64,000 nt of DNA from Plotosus lineatus (Eukaryota; Chordata; Actinopteri; Siluriformes; Plotosidae), in assembly GCA_024760905.1 (NCBI GenBank), contig CM045729.1, positions 75,199,050 to 75,263,049 on the forward strand. The letters are read 5' to 3'. Made by a program: the position numbers and the translations under genes. Positions 22,260-34,145 of this stretch are shown here, one piece after another. Below the pieces are notes generated by a model that searched no databases, had not been told where the DNA came from, and saw only the letters and a list, made by a program, of their open reading frames with translations. Each line of letters begins with the position of its first letter. Position 1 is the first letter of the stretch.

Positions 22260-22890
22260 GTTCAGTCACTTTATTTCCTTACTGAACTGTTTAATCCTAA
22301 GTGTATCATAGGGAGGCTGGAGCCTATCTCAGCTGACGGTGGGTTAGACCCTGAGGAAATCATCGCTTGACTTCAGAGCCAACAGCCATTTGCAATAATA
22401 CTGAAGGGTGATCTTGAAGTTATTTGGCCTGATCATGTGACCCTTGCTGCTGTTAGGTGGACATGCTAACTACACTACAGCACCACTGCAAGTCATTCAT
22501 TCATTTACTGAACCGCTTAATCCTTCTATGGTCATGATATTTGAGCCGGTGTTTGCCAACTGTGATTAGCTCTCCAGTCATTCAACAGGCAATAAACACA
22601 ACTGTTCACACTTGGGGCAATTTGGAAACGTTATCCTAATGTGCATGTCTCTTGGACTCTGGGAGGAAAGCATAAGTGGACACTGGTTCTCACCTGGAGT
22701 TGGCTGACCTGGATTGTGCCCATAGATCATGTGACCTTGACTAGGATTGAGCAGTTCAGAAAAATGAATGCATGAACTTCATGCAAGCACAGGGAGAACA
22801 TGGAAACTTCACACACAAATGCTTCCAAAAGCCTGGGGCTCAAACCCAGGACCTTCTTGCTGTGAGGTGTATGCGCCATTGTTGCAAACT
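22260..22890 (-). mobile_element. Two antisense SINE C copies
   Basis: The first copy runs 22260-22480 and the second 22495-22890. Each shows the antisense tail (ACTGAACCGCTTAATCC) at its left and the antisense tRNA head at its right (AGGACCTTCTTGCTGTGAGG at 22849-22868). The second contains an extra sense-oriented tail fragment near 22690-22770. Confidence 0.55.
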
Positions 22891-23459
22891 AGTTTATATG
22901 TAGAATTGTGTGGAGCATGCTGAAGATGCGTTCATAGTGGGTACCGGTAATACTAACTATATCAATTAAACCAAATTATACAGACACCTTGATGCAAGGT
23001 CAAAGAAAATGGCTGGCCAAAACCAGAAACATTGCAGCATTGAGCGGTCCATGAACTGCCAACACGGTGACTATTCACTGGGTACAAAATATCTGAAGGC
23101 ATGTGGTCTAGTTTGGGGAAAGTTGAAATTGCGTGTGTGCGCTAAAGATGCATTTTCTATTTGGAGAAGCCGTATAGATGTTTTACTCATGCAGCCAAAC
23201 GTACAAAAATTACACCAGTTTCTCATTTAAATATACTTGTACAGTAAAATGTAAATTGAAATACTGGTTCAAGTTCCAGTAAAATGGTAAATGCTTTGGC
23301 TTCACCTAAAGTATTGAATTGATCCTTTTTTTATAAAGCAAAGACAAACGAATGCAATCCCTAACCTCTGAAATGTTCTGATCACACTCATGATTTTAAA
23401 AAGTATCTGAATACTAATGGATAGTATTGCTCACTGACTGTGAAGGCCTGTAGGGCTTT

Positions 23460-23690
23460 TTACACCCAAGTCCACATGCTTATCTGACCAGGTCTGATCC
23501 CATTTGTTGTAGTGTGGTGGTAATAGGATTCTTCTCCTGGATGGGATGCTAGTCAACTGCGGTTTACTATCCCACTATTTTTTACTGATACTCATTTATA
23601 CTGCAAGATGGCAAGAGGCACAATTTTGGTCCAAACCTTGCACAGGGGTCTTGGAACAGTGGGGGTCGAACCATCATACCACAAGCCCAA
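23460..23690 (-). mobile_element. Degenerate SINE A, antisense
   Basis: CTCCTGGATGGGATGCTAGT and TTTTTTACTGATACTCATTTA are antisense SINE A tail and middle. This accounts for the first third of a 165-residue plus-strand open frame (23546-24043), which is therefore not a gene. Confidence 0.5.
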
Positions 23691-24284
23691 GAGAATATCA
23701 GGAGCAAGAAATAATTACAGCCAATGCACCAACTGTATTAGCTCCGATTCCTGCTGTGACCGATTTTAAACTTGGTTGGAATTTCAGTGAATTCATTAAC
23801 ACAGCTGATGTGGAGCTTTCACATTCGTTTCCAAGTATATGGTCTAGAGTGTCAGATGTGGGGCTTGACCATGCTTTTAAAACCATTACTATATACATAA
23901 CTGCCTACAAGCTACATTTGCAAAAATTTTTATATTTGGTCATTTTATTCATTTTCATTGCTGTAATATGTATAGGCAAGTATACAAAAAAGGGGGACCT
24001 ATACTTTTTCACACCTCTGCTGCTGGTATCCTGCTCTGTGTAGTGGAAATTCAGGAACCCTCAGAACAAACTGAAATGATCAAAACCTGTGATGTGAGAA
24101 CATGGGCACATCACGGACACAAATTTAATTCTTGGTGTGAACATATTTTTAGAGCTGTATGTTCAGGAAACGGTTCTGGCTGGTTGCATGCTGTGCAACT
24201 TCACACATTGACATTCAATACTTAATTATTTAAATTGAACCCTATTTAACTTTTTTTTTTTTTTTTTTTATACAATTGGGGCTG

Positions 24285-24580
24285 TGGTTACCCGGTGGTA
24301 CAGTGCTGGGTTACTGGTTCTAAGGGTGGGGGTTCAAGCCTAACTTACCTGGTTGTCCCTGCTGTCCCCCAGTGCAGCTAACTGGGTTATCAAAGGCCAG
24401 TCATGTCTCGGTGAGGCATGTAAATGAACCATTGCAGATTTTCAAAAGGAGTAGACTGCATTGCAGTCATGCTACCCTGCAACGCTGTCCAGGGTGTACA
24501 CTGCCCTGGCCCAGAGGCAGCCGAGATGTGCATCAGCCTCCCTTCAACCTTGATTAGGATTAACTGGCTCAGAAAATGAA
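24285..24580 (+). mobile_element. SINE B copy, type-2 tail
   Basis: Head (GTGGTACAGTGCTGGGTTAC, then GGGTTCAAGCC), body (GCAGCTAACTGGGTTATCAA) and type-2 tail (GTCCAGGGTGTACACTG, ending TTAACTGGCTCAGAAAATGA). It is strongly diverged. Confidence 0.7.
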
Positions 24581-24959
24581 TGCGTGAATAAAATACAATT
24601 GGTTAGTGTACATGTACTCTTGCAAATCATCATCATCATAGATTTATTCCAGGGCAGTTGAATTTTAATTGAAGCTTAAGATTAACTTTTAATTAAAATG
24701 ATTTTAAGTGGGGGGGGGGGGGGTTGATCCTGCTTCTGGAGTTTGGTGGTCGTGGGGAGATGTTGGCCGTGGAAAGTGAGGGATCTGTGTGTATTATACA
24801 CTACCTCATTCATTCTCTGAACCACTTAATCTTGCCTCTCCATGACCCTAATTATGTTCAGAGACTGGATGAATGAAGGGATTCAAGTCCAAAAATAGTT
24901 TGGAGACTTGAACCAAAAATCAAATTAATATTGAGTCTACAATTACATGGTCTGGATCA

Positions 24960-26010
24960 CAAACATTTGTATCTTGAATTCTGTGTAATATATATATATA
25001 TATACTGCTTATTCCAACCCATGTCATGACACCTGGTCCAGTGATCTCGCCCCAGAACGTAATATCTGCATAATGTTGAGTCTATGCCAAACTGGGACTC
25101 CAGTATCACACGAGCATTCCTGGCTAGGTGTGCTCTTGTGGACACGCGTACGAACAAGGTTTCAGCCCTAGTCTGTGACTTGGATGTCTGGCATGCATAA
25201 ACTTTCTTCCTGTAACTGATTGCAGACCGTTTTAATAATGGCCTCCAGTCTCTGCGGAAGTGAACTGGGAGCCATTGCAAAGGTGTTGCATATGAATATG
25301 GAGGTCCAACATGGTGTTTAAATCTTTTCTGCAGACTCGTCTTTTGTGTTCCGCCAGACTCGATTGCAGTGTTTGTTGCCAAAAAGCTCTATCTTGGTCT
25401 CATCTGAACAAAGCAAACTGTTCAAGTACCACTTGGCAAACTTCAGACGTTTGTTTGATTGTGAGTGAGAAGGGTTTTTTTTTTGGTGCATTCCTCCCAA
25501 AACAGCTTGTTGGCATGTAGATGGTGCTGGATGGCTGCTTTGAAGACTTTGTGACCCCAGGATACTGCCATTTGTCGCAATTCTTTAACACTGAACTTTG
25601 GAAGACTTATTTCTCTTTGTTTTAAGCTTCGTGATGATTCCTTGGACAGTAGACTATTTTCTTGTCGCCATTGCCTGGCTTGTGAAGATCAACACGCCTC
25701 CCTTCCTTGAATGGTGTGTTCCGTTGTAGAGTGACTAGAAATGGTCCGTCATATCCCAGGGAAACAGGAAGTGATGAATTACTAATTAGTTTTTCATGGA
25801 TACCATGATCAATTTTGTAAACTACTGTAGAAATGACAAATTTATTTCCTAGGCATTGTTAAGGGTGCCAATAATGGGTAATTTTTATTAAAAACTTGTT
25901 GGATCCCCCTCCCTTTTAAATTTCAGTTGAGGTTTAAAGATTCATTTTTCTACAATTCAGTGTGAGTAGCTTCTACAATAAATATCTTAAACCAGGGTGC
26001 CAATCGTGAA
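24960..26010 (-). pseudogene. Degenerate Tc1-like element of a second family
   Basis: The minus-strand peptide at 25318-25500 contains LLCSDETKIELFGNKH and RVWRNTKDE, the first catalytic-Asp region (SDETKIELFG) of Tc1 transposases from a family different from the MGKTADL copies. AGGGTGCCAATAATGGG at 25862 and CCAGGGTGCCAATCGTG at 25992 look like Tc1 terminal repeat remains. The frame is broken in several places. Confidence 0.6.
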
Positions 26011-26022
26011 GAGCAGTGTATA

Positions 26023-26380
26023 CAGGGATCCCTCACTACTTCGTGCTTCAATTCATGTGGCATCAGTACCTTGCGGTTTAAATAATTAATCAAATTAAGA
26101 AAAATGCCACAAAACAAGGCCAATGTGCAAAAATAAAAACCCAACCCAAAATCTCACATCAAAACTACTTGCATTGTCGCAGCTGCACGCACGCATGCAT
26201 GCATGTCTGTCTGTCTTATGCACTGACATCTGTAGGAGTGTATTTATTTACATGTTTTTGTAGTGTTTAAATATTGCAAGCATTTATAGCATTGAATATG
26301 TATTTCTTGATATTTTATGTATACATGGGTTGGGGGGGTGATCCCGGTCCCAATTAACTGCAGAAAGTGAGGGATCCCTG
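26023..26380. mobile_element. 358-bp CAGGGATCCC MITE, TA duplication
   Basis: Inverted ends CAGGGATCCCTCACT and AGTGAGGGATCCCTG are flanked by TA on both sides (26021-26022 and 26381-26382). There is no open frame. The termini match the elements at 11551 and 47319. A TA duplication suggests a Tc1/mariner or pogo-type parent. Confidence 0.85.
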
Positions 26381-26382
26381 TA

Positions 26383-27140
26383 TTAGTAATCCTTTGTGTA
26401 TAACAGCGAGTAAGTTTTTAAATATGAACTGATTTGAAGTACTATCCACAACACATTGAATGGATATTCATTTGCTTTGTAAATGACATTCAAACCCAGA
26501 TCCAGTTAGGAGTCTGACAATGGGTGGATAATTCCACCCATCAATTCTATAACTACAGGTTATCATAGCCTTCTCATGATAACATAACTAATGCAGTAGT
26601 CTTAGTGTTCTACTTTTAAAGTTGGTATATTCCAACAAATCTTTCTATCGGTCAAAAGGATTGCTGATTCTTTCCACAATACAGCCTTTTTTTTTTTTTT
26701 TAAAGCTGCTTAATTCTAATTTGAGACATGGGGAGGGTACATGGATAAAGTATTTCATAGTATTTAAATGTACATATAGGGGTTTCCCAGCCCTGCAAAT
26801 AAATGCTCTCCAGAAACAGGTTTTATCTCAACCCAAATCTACTACACCTATTTACCTGGTCAAGAACGGCTGAAGGAAATCGGATGTTCTGGAGGGATTT
26901 CTGCCCAAATTGATCAGGAACAGAGCTGGGGATGCCTTACCTAGAGTGACTTGTGTATTAAAGTGACTCGGATGCTTTGGTAGGTTTATGATCCACATAT
27001 AGGGGGCCGAAGCAATCTGATGTATTTAGCTTTACTCGGCATCAGCCAAGTGAAAACATTATACAGTTTTGCAAAATGTACATTTCTGCTTTATAGAATC
27101 TTGCCGTTGATTGAGTTTAGGATGTTCCAATGTCTTTCAA
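26383..27140. other. No recognised feature
   Basis: Intergenic AT-rich sequence. Nothing could be supported. Confidence 0.35.
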
Positions 27141-27147
27141 TTCTTGG

Positions 27148-27345
27148 CGGCACGGTGGCGTAGTGGTTAGCACGTCCGCCTCACAGCAAGAAGGCCCGGG
27201 TTCGATTCCCGGCCTGGGCGTTTCTGTGTGGAGTTTGCATGTTCTCCCCGTGCTTGTGCGGGTTTCCTCCGGGTGCTCCGGTTTCCCCCGCAATCCAAAG
27301 ACGTGCACTGTAGGTTAATTGGCCGTTCTAAATTGACCGTAGTTT
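27148..27345 (+). mobile_element. SINE C (DANA-like) copy, well conserved head
   Basis: GGCGTAGTGGTTAGCACGTC, CTCACAGCAAGAAGGCCCGG and GTTCGATTCCC form the tRNA-like A and B boxes. GTGTGGAGTTTGCATGTTC and GGTTTCCTCCGGGTGCTCCG form the conserved body. This is the least diverged SINE C head in the window. Confidence 0.85.
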
Positions 27346-27950
27346 CTCTCCTGCAGCGGCACTGGAACCCAGTCGTATTGGCACTTGCCTTTCCATTGGA
27401 TCCTTCCGGTGGTGCCGAGACAGGGGGGGACTTGCTGCTTGGGTAACAGCCTGTCCCTCATTACTCCCTACCCAGGCTCTGTGCACTGGGGAGTATCACC
27501 ATTCGGGATACTGGCCAGAGCGCAGCCATAGTCCTTCGGGCCTGACGGAGGCCTACGCACGAGCTAATGTCTTTCATCCGGATTCACTGGTTTGTTCCTA
27601 CCGTCCCAAAATGTAAGATTTAGATCTCTTTGCAAAAGTAACAAGGATTTTGGTTTTTGCCACACCTACTCACTCATCTGATTCATTTGCCAAGCTGCTT
27701 AATCCTATCAAGGTCATGGGGAGGTGGGAGCCTAGCTTGGTTACTGGGTGAAGGCAGGGTACACGCTGAATAGCTCGACAGAGCATTGCAGGGCCGAATC
27801 TCTCGTACACATCCACACCTTGGGGCAACATCAGTCAAAAATGAAGGTACCAATATCTATAAATGGACAGAATAAATCCTATGAGTGACATGTACAGTAT
27901 CAACATACACTCTCATTTTGCGCTACCTTTACATTGTACTGTTTAACAGT
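27346..27950. other. GC-rich segment of unknown nature, then SINE tail remains
   Basis: 27350-27600 is unusually GC-rich for the surroundings (ACCCAGTCGTATTGGCAC, GGTGGTGCCGAGACAGG, GGATACTGGCCAGAGCGC). It may be a fragment of a dispersed element; I do not recognise it. 27690-27830 is antisense type-2 SINE tail. A G run lies at 27950-27966. Confidence 0.4.
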
Positions 27951-28134
27951 GGGGGGGGGGGGGGGGCGGATGCTATATGGCGGTGTTGTATAGCTTAATG
28001 GGCAGGAATAACTTTCCTGTGGTGCCTTTAGGTGGTATCAGTATTGTGGATGCTTGTATAGCGCACTTCATACATGTGCATGAGACCCCAGTGCTCTGGG
28101 CACCAGTTGCTGCATTCTATCCTTTTGATGCTGA

Positions 28135-28245
28135 GTGCCAAGCAGGAAGCAACAACTCCCAAATTTTAACGTCTCATGATGACGTGGCCAGATTCGAACC
28201 TTTCGGAGGATAAAGCGGACGCTCTACCAACTGGGCTGAATCCCC
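28135..28245 (-). repeat. tRNA-like SINE head or tRNA pseudogene
   Basis: On the minus strand CCCAGTTGGTAGAGCG (box A-like) and AGGTTCGAATCTGGCC (box B-like) are spaced as in a tRNA, and the start GGGATTCAGCC is tRNA-like. The acceptor stem does not clearly pair, so I treat it as a SINE head or pseudogene, not a working tRNA. Confidence 0.6.
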
Positions 28246-28329
28246 GGGAATCGGTCTCTTACTGAACGTTCCTGTGACTGAAGTGGATGGGAGATATTGT
28301 TCAATCTTTGTCTTTATTTTGGACAAGTC

Positions 28330-29290
28330 ATATCACCGACACAGCCTTTGGTGAGTCCAGCTCCATCCCCACAACCTTACTGGCCTTGTTCCGTCTATTA
28401 GCATCTGCAACCCTCGGCCTGCTGCCCCAGCATACAACAGCATAGAGGAAAGTGCTGGCCACAGCAGACTCGAACAATAGTGTCCAACGGATGTGACCTG
28501 ACCTTAGCCAGATCAAAAAATTTGAGCTGACCCTTTTTAAAGTAGTTTTCTTAACCAGTCTAGTTTGCCAATATGAACTAGAAGGTATTTATAATCCTCA
28601 ATCCTTTTAATGTCCACATTGTTTCCCTGAATGGAAACTGATGCTGCTGGTGTTTTGGATCTCATAAAATCCATAATCGGTTCCTAGGTCTGTCACAATA
28701 CACTGCAGATGATTCTACTTGCACCATGTTACAAAGGAATCCACTGCAGCCCAATATTCCATCTTTTCAGCGCCACTGATGTATCGGACTTCTGCAGAGT
28801 CATCAGAAAACTTCTGATGATGGCAGGTCTCTGAAGTAGAGAGAAGAGGAGGCTGGTTCCTTGTGGTGCTCTGGTGTTGCTGAGACAGTGCTGCAGGCGC
28901 ACATACTGTGGTCTTCTGGTCAGCTCGTCCACAATTCAGGACAGAAGAGAGGCATCACTCTGCATTGCTGTCAGCTTCTCACCCAGGAGGGTCGGCCTGT
29001 TGGGGTTGAATGCACTGGAAAAGTAGAAAAACATCCTCATGTGCATGCTGGCTGGTCCAAGTGGATGTGGACACGATTCAGCAGGTACATGATGGTGTAC
29101 TCTACTCCAAGACGAGGCTGGTAAGCAAACTGAAAGGGGGGGGGGGGGGGTGTTTAACATGGGCCGGAATTGATCCAGTAGGAGTCTCGGGTCTTCATGA
29201 CATGTGAAGTCGGTGCCACAGGTCTGTAATCCTGGGGGGCCACCTGGACATGGGTATGTGGTACTGGAATTTAACGATGTCTGTACATTT
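28330..29290 (-). pseudogene. CR1/L2-type LINE reverse-transcriptase remnant
   Basis: Minus-strand peptides in order: DYRPVA...SHVMK (29280-29220), QPRLGVEYTIMYLLNR (about 29120-29070), FFYFSSAFNPNRPTLLGEKL (the motif A Asp replaced by Tyr), RRPQYVRLQHCLS with APQG, SDDSAEVRYISGAEKMEYW, and finally VASTFLYAVVCWGSRP. This is the RT order of CR1/L2/Rex1-like elements. Stops and frameshifts make it dead. Confidence 0.75.
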
Positions 29291-29414
29291 GATCAGTTTC
29301 TGTGGACAAACTTTGCATACTGTATTGATAAACACTTGAACAATGTAAAAACTAATTGAAATTAATCTAGATGCCCTGTATTTTAAATTCTTTTAATAAT
29401 TACATTTGATATAG

Positions 29415-29700
29415 GGCCGAATGGTAGCATCAGGGTTGGCACACCAGTTTCACAGCAAGAAGGTCCTGGGTTTGTGCCCAATGATGCCATGTCGGCGTTT
29501 GCATGTTGATTTGAGAGGTTTCCACCCACAGGCCCAAGACATGTTTATCATGATAACTGAACAATCTTGGGGTATGTGCCCCCTAAAAAAAAAAGCAATG
29601 GTCTGGAGAGCTGTTGGGTGTATATAGGGTGTTGGGCTGGGATGGGCTTCAACCTCCCCGCATCCCTAATATTGAAACGGTTCAGAAAAGTAAATGGAAT
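29415..29700 (+). mobile_element. Diverged SINE C, type-2 tail
   Basis: TTTCACAGCAAGAAGGTCCT and GGCGTTTGCATGTTGATT are head and body. TGGGCTGGGATGGGCTTC and GAAACGGTTCAGAAAAG are the tail. An internal part is deleted. Confidence 0.55.
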
Positions 29701-29704
29701 AATT

Positions 29705-30300
29705 ACTGTGGCTTATACTATAGAACTTTTATTTTGTCTCCTGAGGGGAAAACTGTCTACGGGTTCAATTCCCTTTTAACCTACTGGAGAAATTAATCCT
29801 ATTTGCACTAATATTTTTAAGAACAAAACGAACCCCCCCCCCCCCCCCCCAAAAAAAAAAAAAAGTACTAAAGTTAAAATATTTGGCATCACGGTTGCAT
29901 TCATAACTCGGCCTTTTTAACTATAACGAAGACGTAGTATAATTTTATTATCCTCCATAAGTACAGTGGGGTGGACAACTTTTGTGCTTTGGGTTGTGAG
30001 GCTGGATACTGAATCGCTTGAATTTCCCTTGATAAGGGCACTATTCAAAACGGGAAATGGCACTCTGTGCATCCTAAGTAGCGCACTACATATTCCATCT
30101 GGAGTAATTCTGGATTCAGCCTGTAGCATCTTCAGGCATTGGAGTTGACCGTTAGTTGTCCTTAAAAGTGCCTGATTTTCATTACAGCAACCTTCCACGG
30201 AAACTTGTACCTGAACACTGGTTTAAATAAAACAACCCGCTGAATTAAAACTGAAGCTCAGATTCCCCTTTAACGCTTTTTTTTTTTTTTTTTTTTAAGG
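29705..30300. other. No repeat recognised; likely uggt2 upstream region
   Basis: Contains C and A homopolymer runs (29829-29864) and a T run just before exon 1. CpGs rise toward 30300. It may hold the uggt2 promoter, but no TATA box or initiator is clear. Confidence 0.35.
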
Positions 30301-30347
30301 GTAGGGGAAAAACTCGGTCGTTAAGACTCGGGTCGCAGGACCCCTGA

Positions 30348-30371
30348 ATGGCGGCCTCCAGGCAAAGCAGG
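30348..30371 (+). CDS. uggt2: uggt2 exon 1 (coding part), residues 1-8
   Basis: ATG GCG begins an eight-codon open stretch ending at a GTAAGA donor (30372). A TGA lies in frame immediately before the ATG. The phase is 0, which joins exactly in frame to exon 2, where three codons precede the next Met. The surrounding 60 bases are CpG-rich compared with their flanks. The call is inferred; translation might instead start at the Met in exon 2 (33796). Confidence 0.5.
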
Positions 30372-31133
30372 GTAAGACAGAGGCTCAATTTTTATTCAGC
30401 CCCTTCTACCATGAGAGTGATGTCTATTTAGTAGTGTTCCAGTTTCTTCTGCATGATAAGGTTTTAACATGTATTGAAGCAGGAATAACATAAATATTAC
30501 TTTTGCATATCATGAAACAGCCAGCTGAACTAATTATTATCTTTAGAAATGCAGCCTGTTTACTTTCTCACCCCTTTACTAAAATGAATGAAAACAGGCA
30601 TGAAGTTCAACAAAGCTGCTTTAGCTGTAACTTGAAGCATCACAGCTGAAGCTCAGTCTCAGTTCATTGCTCTGTCTGTAAACTGCATTGAAGCAACGTG
30701 GCAGTGTTTAATTCCAGGTTTGTTATGCAGCTGAAGGAGGCTCAAACTTTTTAGCTGAATTAACACATTATATATTTCTGAAATGTCATCAGTAGGTATG
30801 TGTAATGCTGAATCAAACCATTTTTCAAAAATTTATAAAACGGCATTTAAATGACACAAATCCATGCCAAGTGTTAATTGTGAAGCATTTAATGTAATTT
30901 TGAATCTTACGAATTCTTATTGAAATTTCTCCTTCTAGGAACATTTAAGCAAAAGAGAGCTGTGATGCAATCTTACTAGTTTACAGATCTGCACAGGATG
31001 ATTGAACTTGAGCATCATATTATGGTAGTTCCCCTAAATTTTGGTCACATTGATGTTGATATGTCACTTGTCTGTCTTGGTTAAATGACATCTCTGTCTG
31101 ATTTTGATTAAATTCAATACACAAGAATATATA

Positions 31134-32122
31134 CTAGTCCTTCTAAAAAAAAAAATTAGCATATTGTGATGGTTCATTGTTTTCTGTAATGCCCTGAAAC
31201 AGACTTTCATATTTTAGATTCATTGCACACAACTGTAGTTGTGTAGTAACTGTGTGCCTTTGTTTTTATTTATTTATTTTTTTTGCAAAAACATAAAGAA
31301 ACCCAAAATCCCTCAATAAATTGGCATATTTCATCCAACCAATAAGTGTTTTTAATACAAAAAGTCAACCTTCAAATAGTTATGTTCAGTTATGCACTCG
31401 ATACTTATTCAGGAATCCTTTTGACTGCTTCAATGCGGCGTGGCATGGAGTCAATCAGCCTGTGGCACTGCTGGTGTTATGGAGGCCCAGGATGCGGCCT
31501 TAAGCTCATCCACAGTGTTGGGTCTGTCTCTCAACTTTCTCTTCACAATATCCCACAGATTCTCTATGGGGTTCAGGTCAGGAGAGTTCACAGGCCAATT
31601 GAGCACAGTAATGCCATGGTCAGTAAACCATTTAGCAGTGGTTTTGGCACTGAGCAGGTGCCAGGTCATGCTGAAAAATCATCTCCATAAAGCTTTTCAG
31701 CAGATGGAAGCATGAAGTGCTCCAATCTCCTGATAGCTAGCTGCACTGACCCTGCCCTTGATCAAACACAGTGGACCAACACCAGCAGCTGGCATGGCAC
31801 CCCAGACCATCACTGACTGTGGGTACTTGACACTGGACTTCAGGCATTTTGGCATTTCCTTGTCCCCAGTCTTCTTCCAGACCCTGGCACCTTGATTTCC
31901 GAATGACATGCAAAATTTGCTTTCATCCGAAAACAGTACTTTGGACCACTGAGCAACAGTCCAGTGCTGCTTCTCTGTAGCCCAGGTCAGGCACGTCTAC
32001 TGCTGTTTCTGGTTCAAAAGTGGCTTGACCTGGGGAATGCGGCACCTGTAGCCCATTTCCTGCACACGTCTGTGCACAGTGGCTCTGGATGTTTCTACTC
32101 CAGACTCGGTCCACTGCTTCCA
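31134..32122 (-). pseudogene. Tc1-type transposon, 5' end of transposase lost (copy 2)
   Basis: The left inverted repeat starts CTAGTCCTTCT after TA (31132-31133) and continues with ATTAGCATATTGTGATGG. The minus-strand transposase pieces include KTTAKWFTDHGITVLNWP, SPDLNPIENLWDIVKRKL and MSFGNQGARVWKKTGDKE, with small deletions relative to the other copies. The element stops abruptly near 32122, so the N-terminal third and right inverted repeat are missing. It lies in uggt2 intron 1, antisense to the gene. Confidence 0.82.
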
Positions 32123-32474
32123 TAATCCAACAATTACAAATCGGACTCGCGATAAATTAATATCTGAAATTTTGGAACATTTCACAGACTAAGTGACACT
32201 GTTTAACCTGATCAGTTTCTAGTCTGAAATTATATTGAACAGTTGGCCCCAATAACTACACAAACCTGCTTGAAATATAAACACACTGTTATTGTGGTGG
32301 AGGGTCTGTGGGTTTTAACCAGTCTGACTAGGAGCTTCCTGATCGCGTTTTCTCCTGGTGCCTCTGCTTTCCTGTCAGAGTCCAGACTTGCAGGTTGGGT
32401 CAACTGGCTGCTTTTTAATCAGCCATAGGCATGAATAAGTGCAAATAATAGTTCCTTCTGCAGTAGACTTATTT

Positions 32475-32600
32475 TATTTATTTTTTTTGCTGTAGTATTA
32501 ATCCCTCAAGGGAAATGCTCTGCCTTTAACTCATCCAAAGTGAGTGTACACACATTCAGAGCTGTGGGCTGCCACACACAATTGTGACACCACCCAGCGA
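32475..32600 (-). mobile_element. SINE E tail fragment, antisense
   Basis: GTATTAATCCCTCAAGGGAAA, TTTAACTCATCCAAAGTGAG and GAGCTGTGGGCTGCCACACA match the fragment at 35690-35800 in the same order. Lies in uggt2 intron 1. Confidence 0.55.
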
Positions 32601-32604
32601 GCAA

Positions 32605-33780
32605 ACCAAGTCGCTTTTTCCAATTTGCTCATAGTTCTGTGAAATTGTGTTGGTCTAATCACAAAACTGGTACATTTTTCCAACTTCAAACTTGAATAAA
32701 TATGTCCAAGTTTGATGGGGAAAGGGTGCAGGACGGAGATATATAAACACGCATACATGGCTTGGCCCATTTGATCCTCACAATGAGCTACAATCAACTG
32801 ATACCCAAGTACTGTATATAAGCTGTGGGATTTTTATTTTTCTAAACTATGGTTGATTGTAAAGTCAATCTGGGGCCTACCAGTGTTGGTGGATTACATC
32901 ATGAAAGGGACCCAGTCAGAACACCATTGGTTCTAAAATGTCCATAGGCTCTACCTGCCTGTCGACAGTCTGACCCAAAATGGTAACCTTTAAAATTGGC
33001 ACGGTTTTGCATTAACCATGGTGTTGAAACATTTTGGACTTTAGTCAATATCAAGATGGTGATGGGGTTGGCATGGATGGACGAACACCCAACATGCTCA
33101 TTGTTTCACTCCTCTGTGAGAAGCCACAGCAAAGGCTACTATAGAATAGTTAGCCTCATTTCTCAGGTCTGCCATTAGCCTTTAATCTAAAGGGACCGGA
33201 CAAATTACAAACTGCTTTCTATGATTGGCAGTCCAGAATTCATTAAACTTGTTTGTATGGTCACTGTGGAGAAACCTGACTAAAAGTATACTATATTTAG
33301 TTATTACATCAGTGAGAACATCTTGCTACAGTTAAGAATTCACTGGCTTCTACAGCACTTGCAATATTAAGTCATGCTCCCGAGTGTGACATCGGCAAGG
33401 TGCATAATCAACCCAGAGATTACATGAAAGTTAATGCCATGGCAATCTGTGACTGTCCATTGGAGCTAATTTGCCAAACTCTCATGACTGGCATGTGCTC
33501 ATTGCCCCATCACTTGGTTACAGCCAATCTTGGGCATCCGAGCTCATTTGTACCAGGGGAATGGCGCCGTCGGTGTTGGCTTGCCTCCAATATACGTGTG
33601 GTGCCTGCTAGAAAAAAGGCGGGAATCTAGCGTTGCATGTCATGGAGATGTCCAAGCATGCACTTGTCCTCTCCGCTTGGCAATAGGTCAATGGTCAGAA
33701 CTGGAAGTGACTAAATTTATGGCAATAATTTAGTGTGTGGGGGTGTTAACTGTCATAATCCTGAATTGTTTCTGTGCATA
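32605..33780. other. No recognised feature (rest of uggt2 intron 1)
   Basis: Intronic sequence without a repeat, exon or RNA gene I can support. The polypyrimidine tract before exon 2 closes it. Confidence 0.4.
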
Positions 33781-33786
33781 TTACAG

Positions 33787-33917
33787 TATCGGACAATGAG
33801 GGTCCTCGGCCTGCTGCTTGTCGTTCTGCAGCTGCAGCATGTACAATCGGCATCAAAGGGCGTCACAGCCAGTCTGAAATCAAAGTGGCCCATGACTCCA
33901 CTTTTACTGGAGACGAG
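33787..33917 (+). CDS. uggt2: uggt2 exon 2, signal peptide and start of mature protein
   Basis: The acceptor TTTCTGTGCATATTACAG precedes it and the donor GTACAG follows (phase 2). It encodes MRVLGLLLVVLQLQHVQS, a typical signal peptide, then SASKGVTASLKSKW and TPLLLE, the conserved mature N-terminus of UGGT. Confidence 0.88.
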
Positions 33918-34062
33918 GTACAGCTGTTGGGATGGTTTCTCTGCTCACACTACTGATGGAATGATTTTATTCTCAGTAATTTGTGACTGTAGTAAAAATC
34001 CAGCTGTTATAAACAGATCTTCATGGGAGTTGTTTTTGCTCAATTTTATGTATATTTTGCAG

Positions 34063-34145
34063 TGAGTTTATTGGTGAAGGTGAAAATGACAGGTTTTGGC
34101 ATTTTGTTGATACTGTGAAGGAGTTAACTGTATACAAAAATGGAG
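34063..34145 (+). CDS. uggt2: uggt2 exon 3
   Basis: Acceptor TATATTTTGCAG; donor GTAAGG (leaving one base). Encodes SEFIGEGENDRFWHFVDTV, the conserved start of the first thioredoxin-like domain (compare the SEF...FW.F pattern of UGGTs). Residues about 52-79. Confidence 0.9.

Noticed and set aside
23546..24043. 165-residue plus-strand open frame with a hydrophobic C-terminal part
   Set aside because: Its first third is antisense SINE A; no conserved motif was found in the rest.
29917..30198. 93-residue minus-strand open frame upstream of uggt2
   Set aside because: No known motif and no splice or start evidence; it may be promoter DNA.
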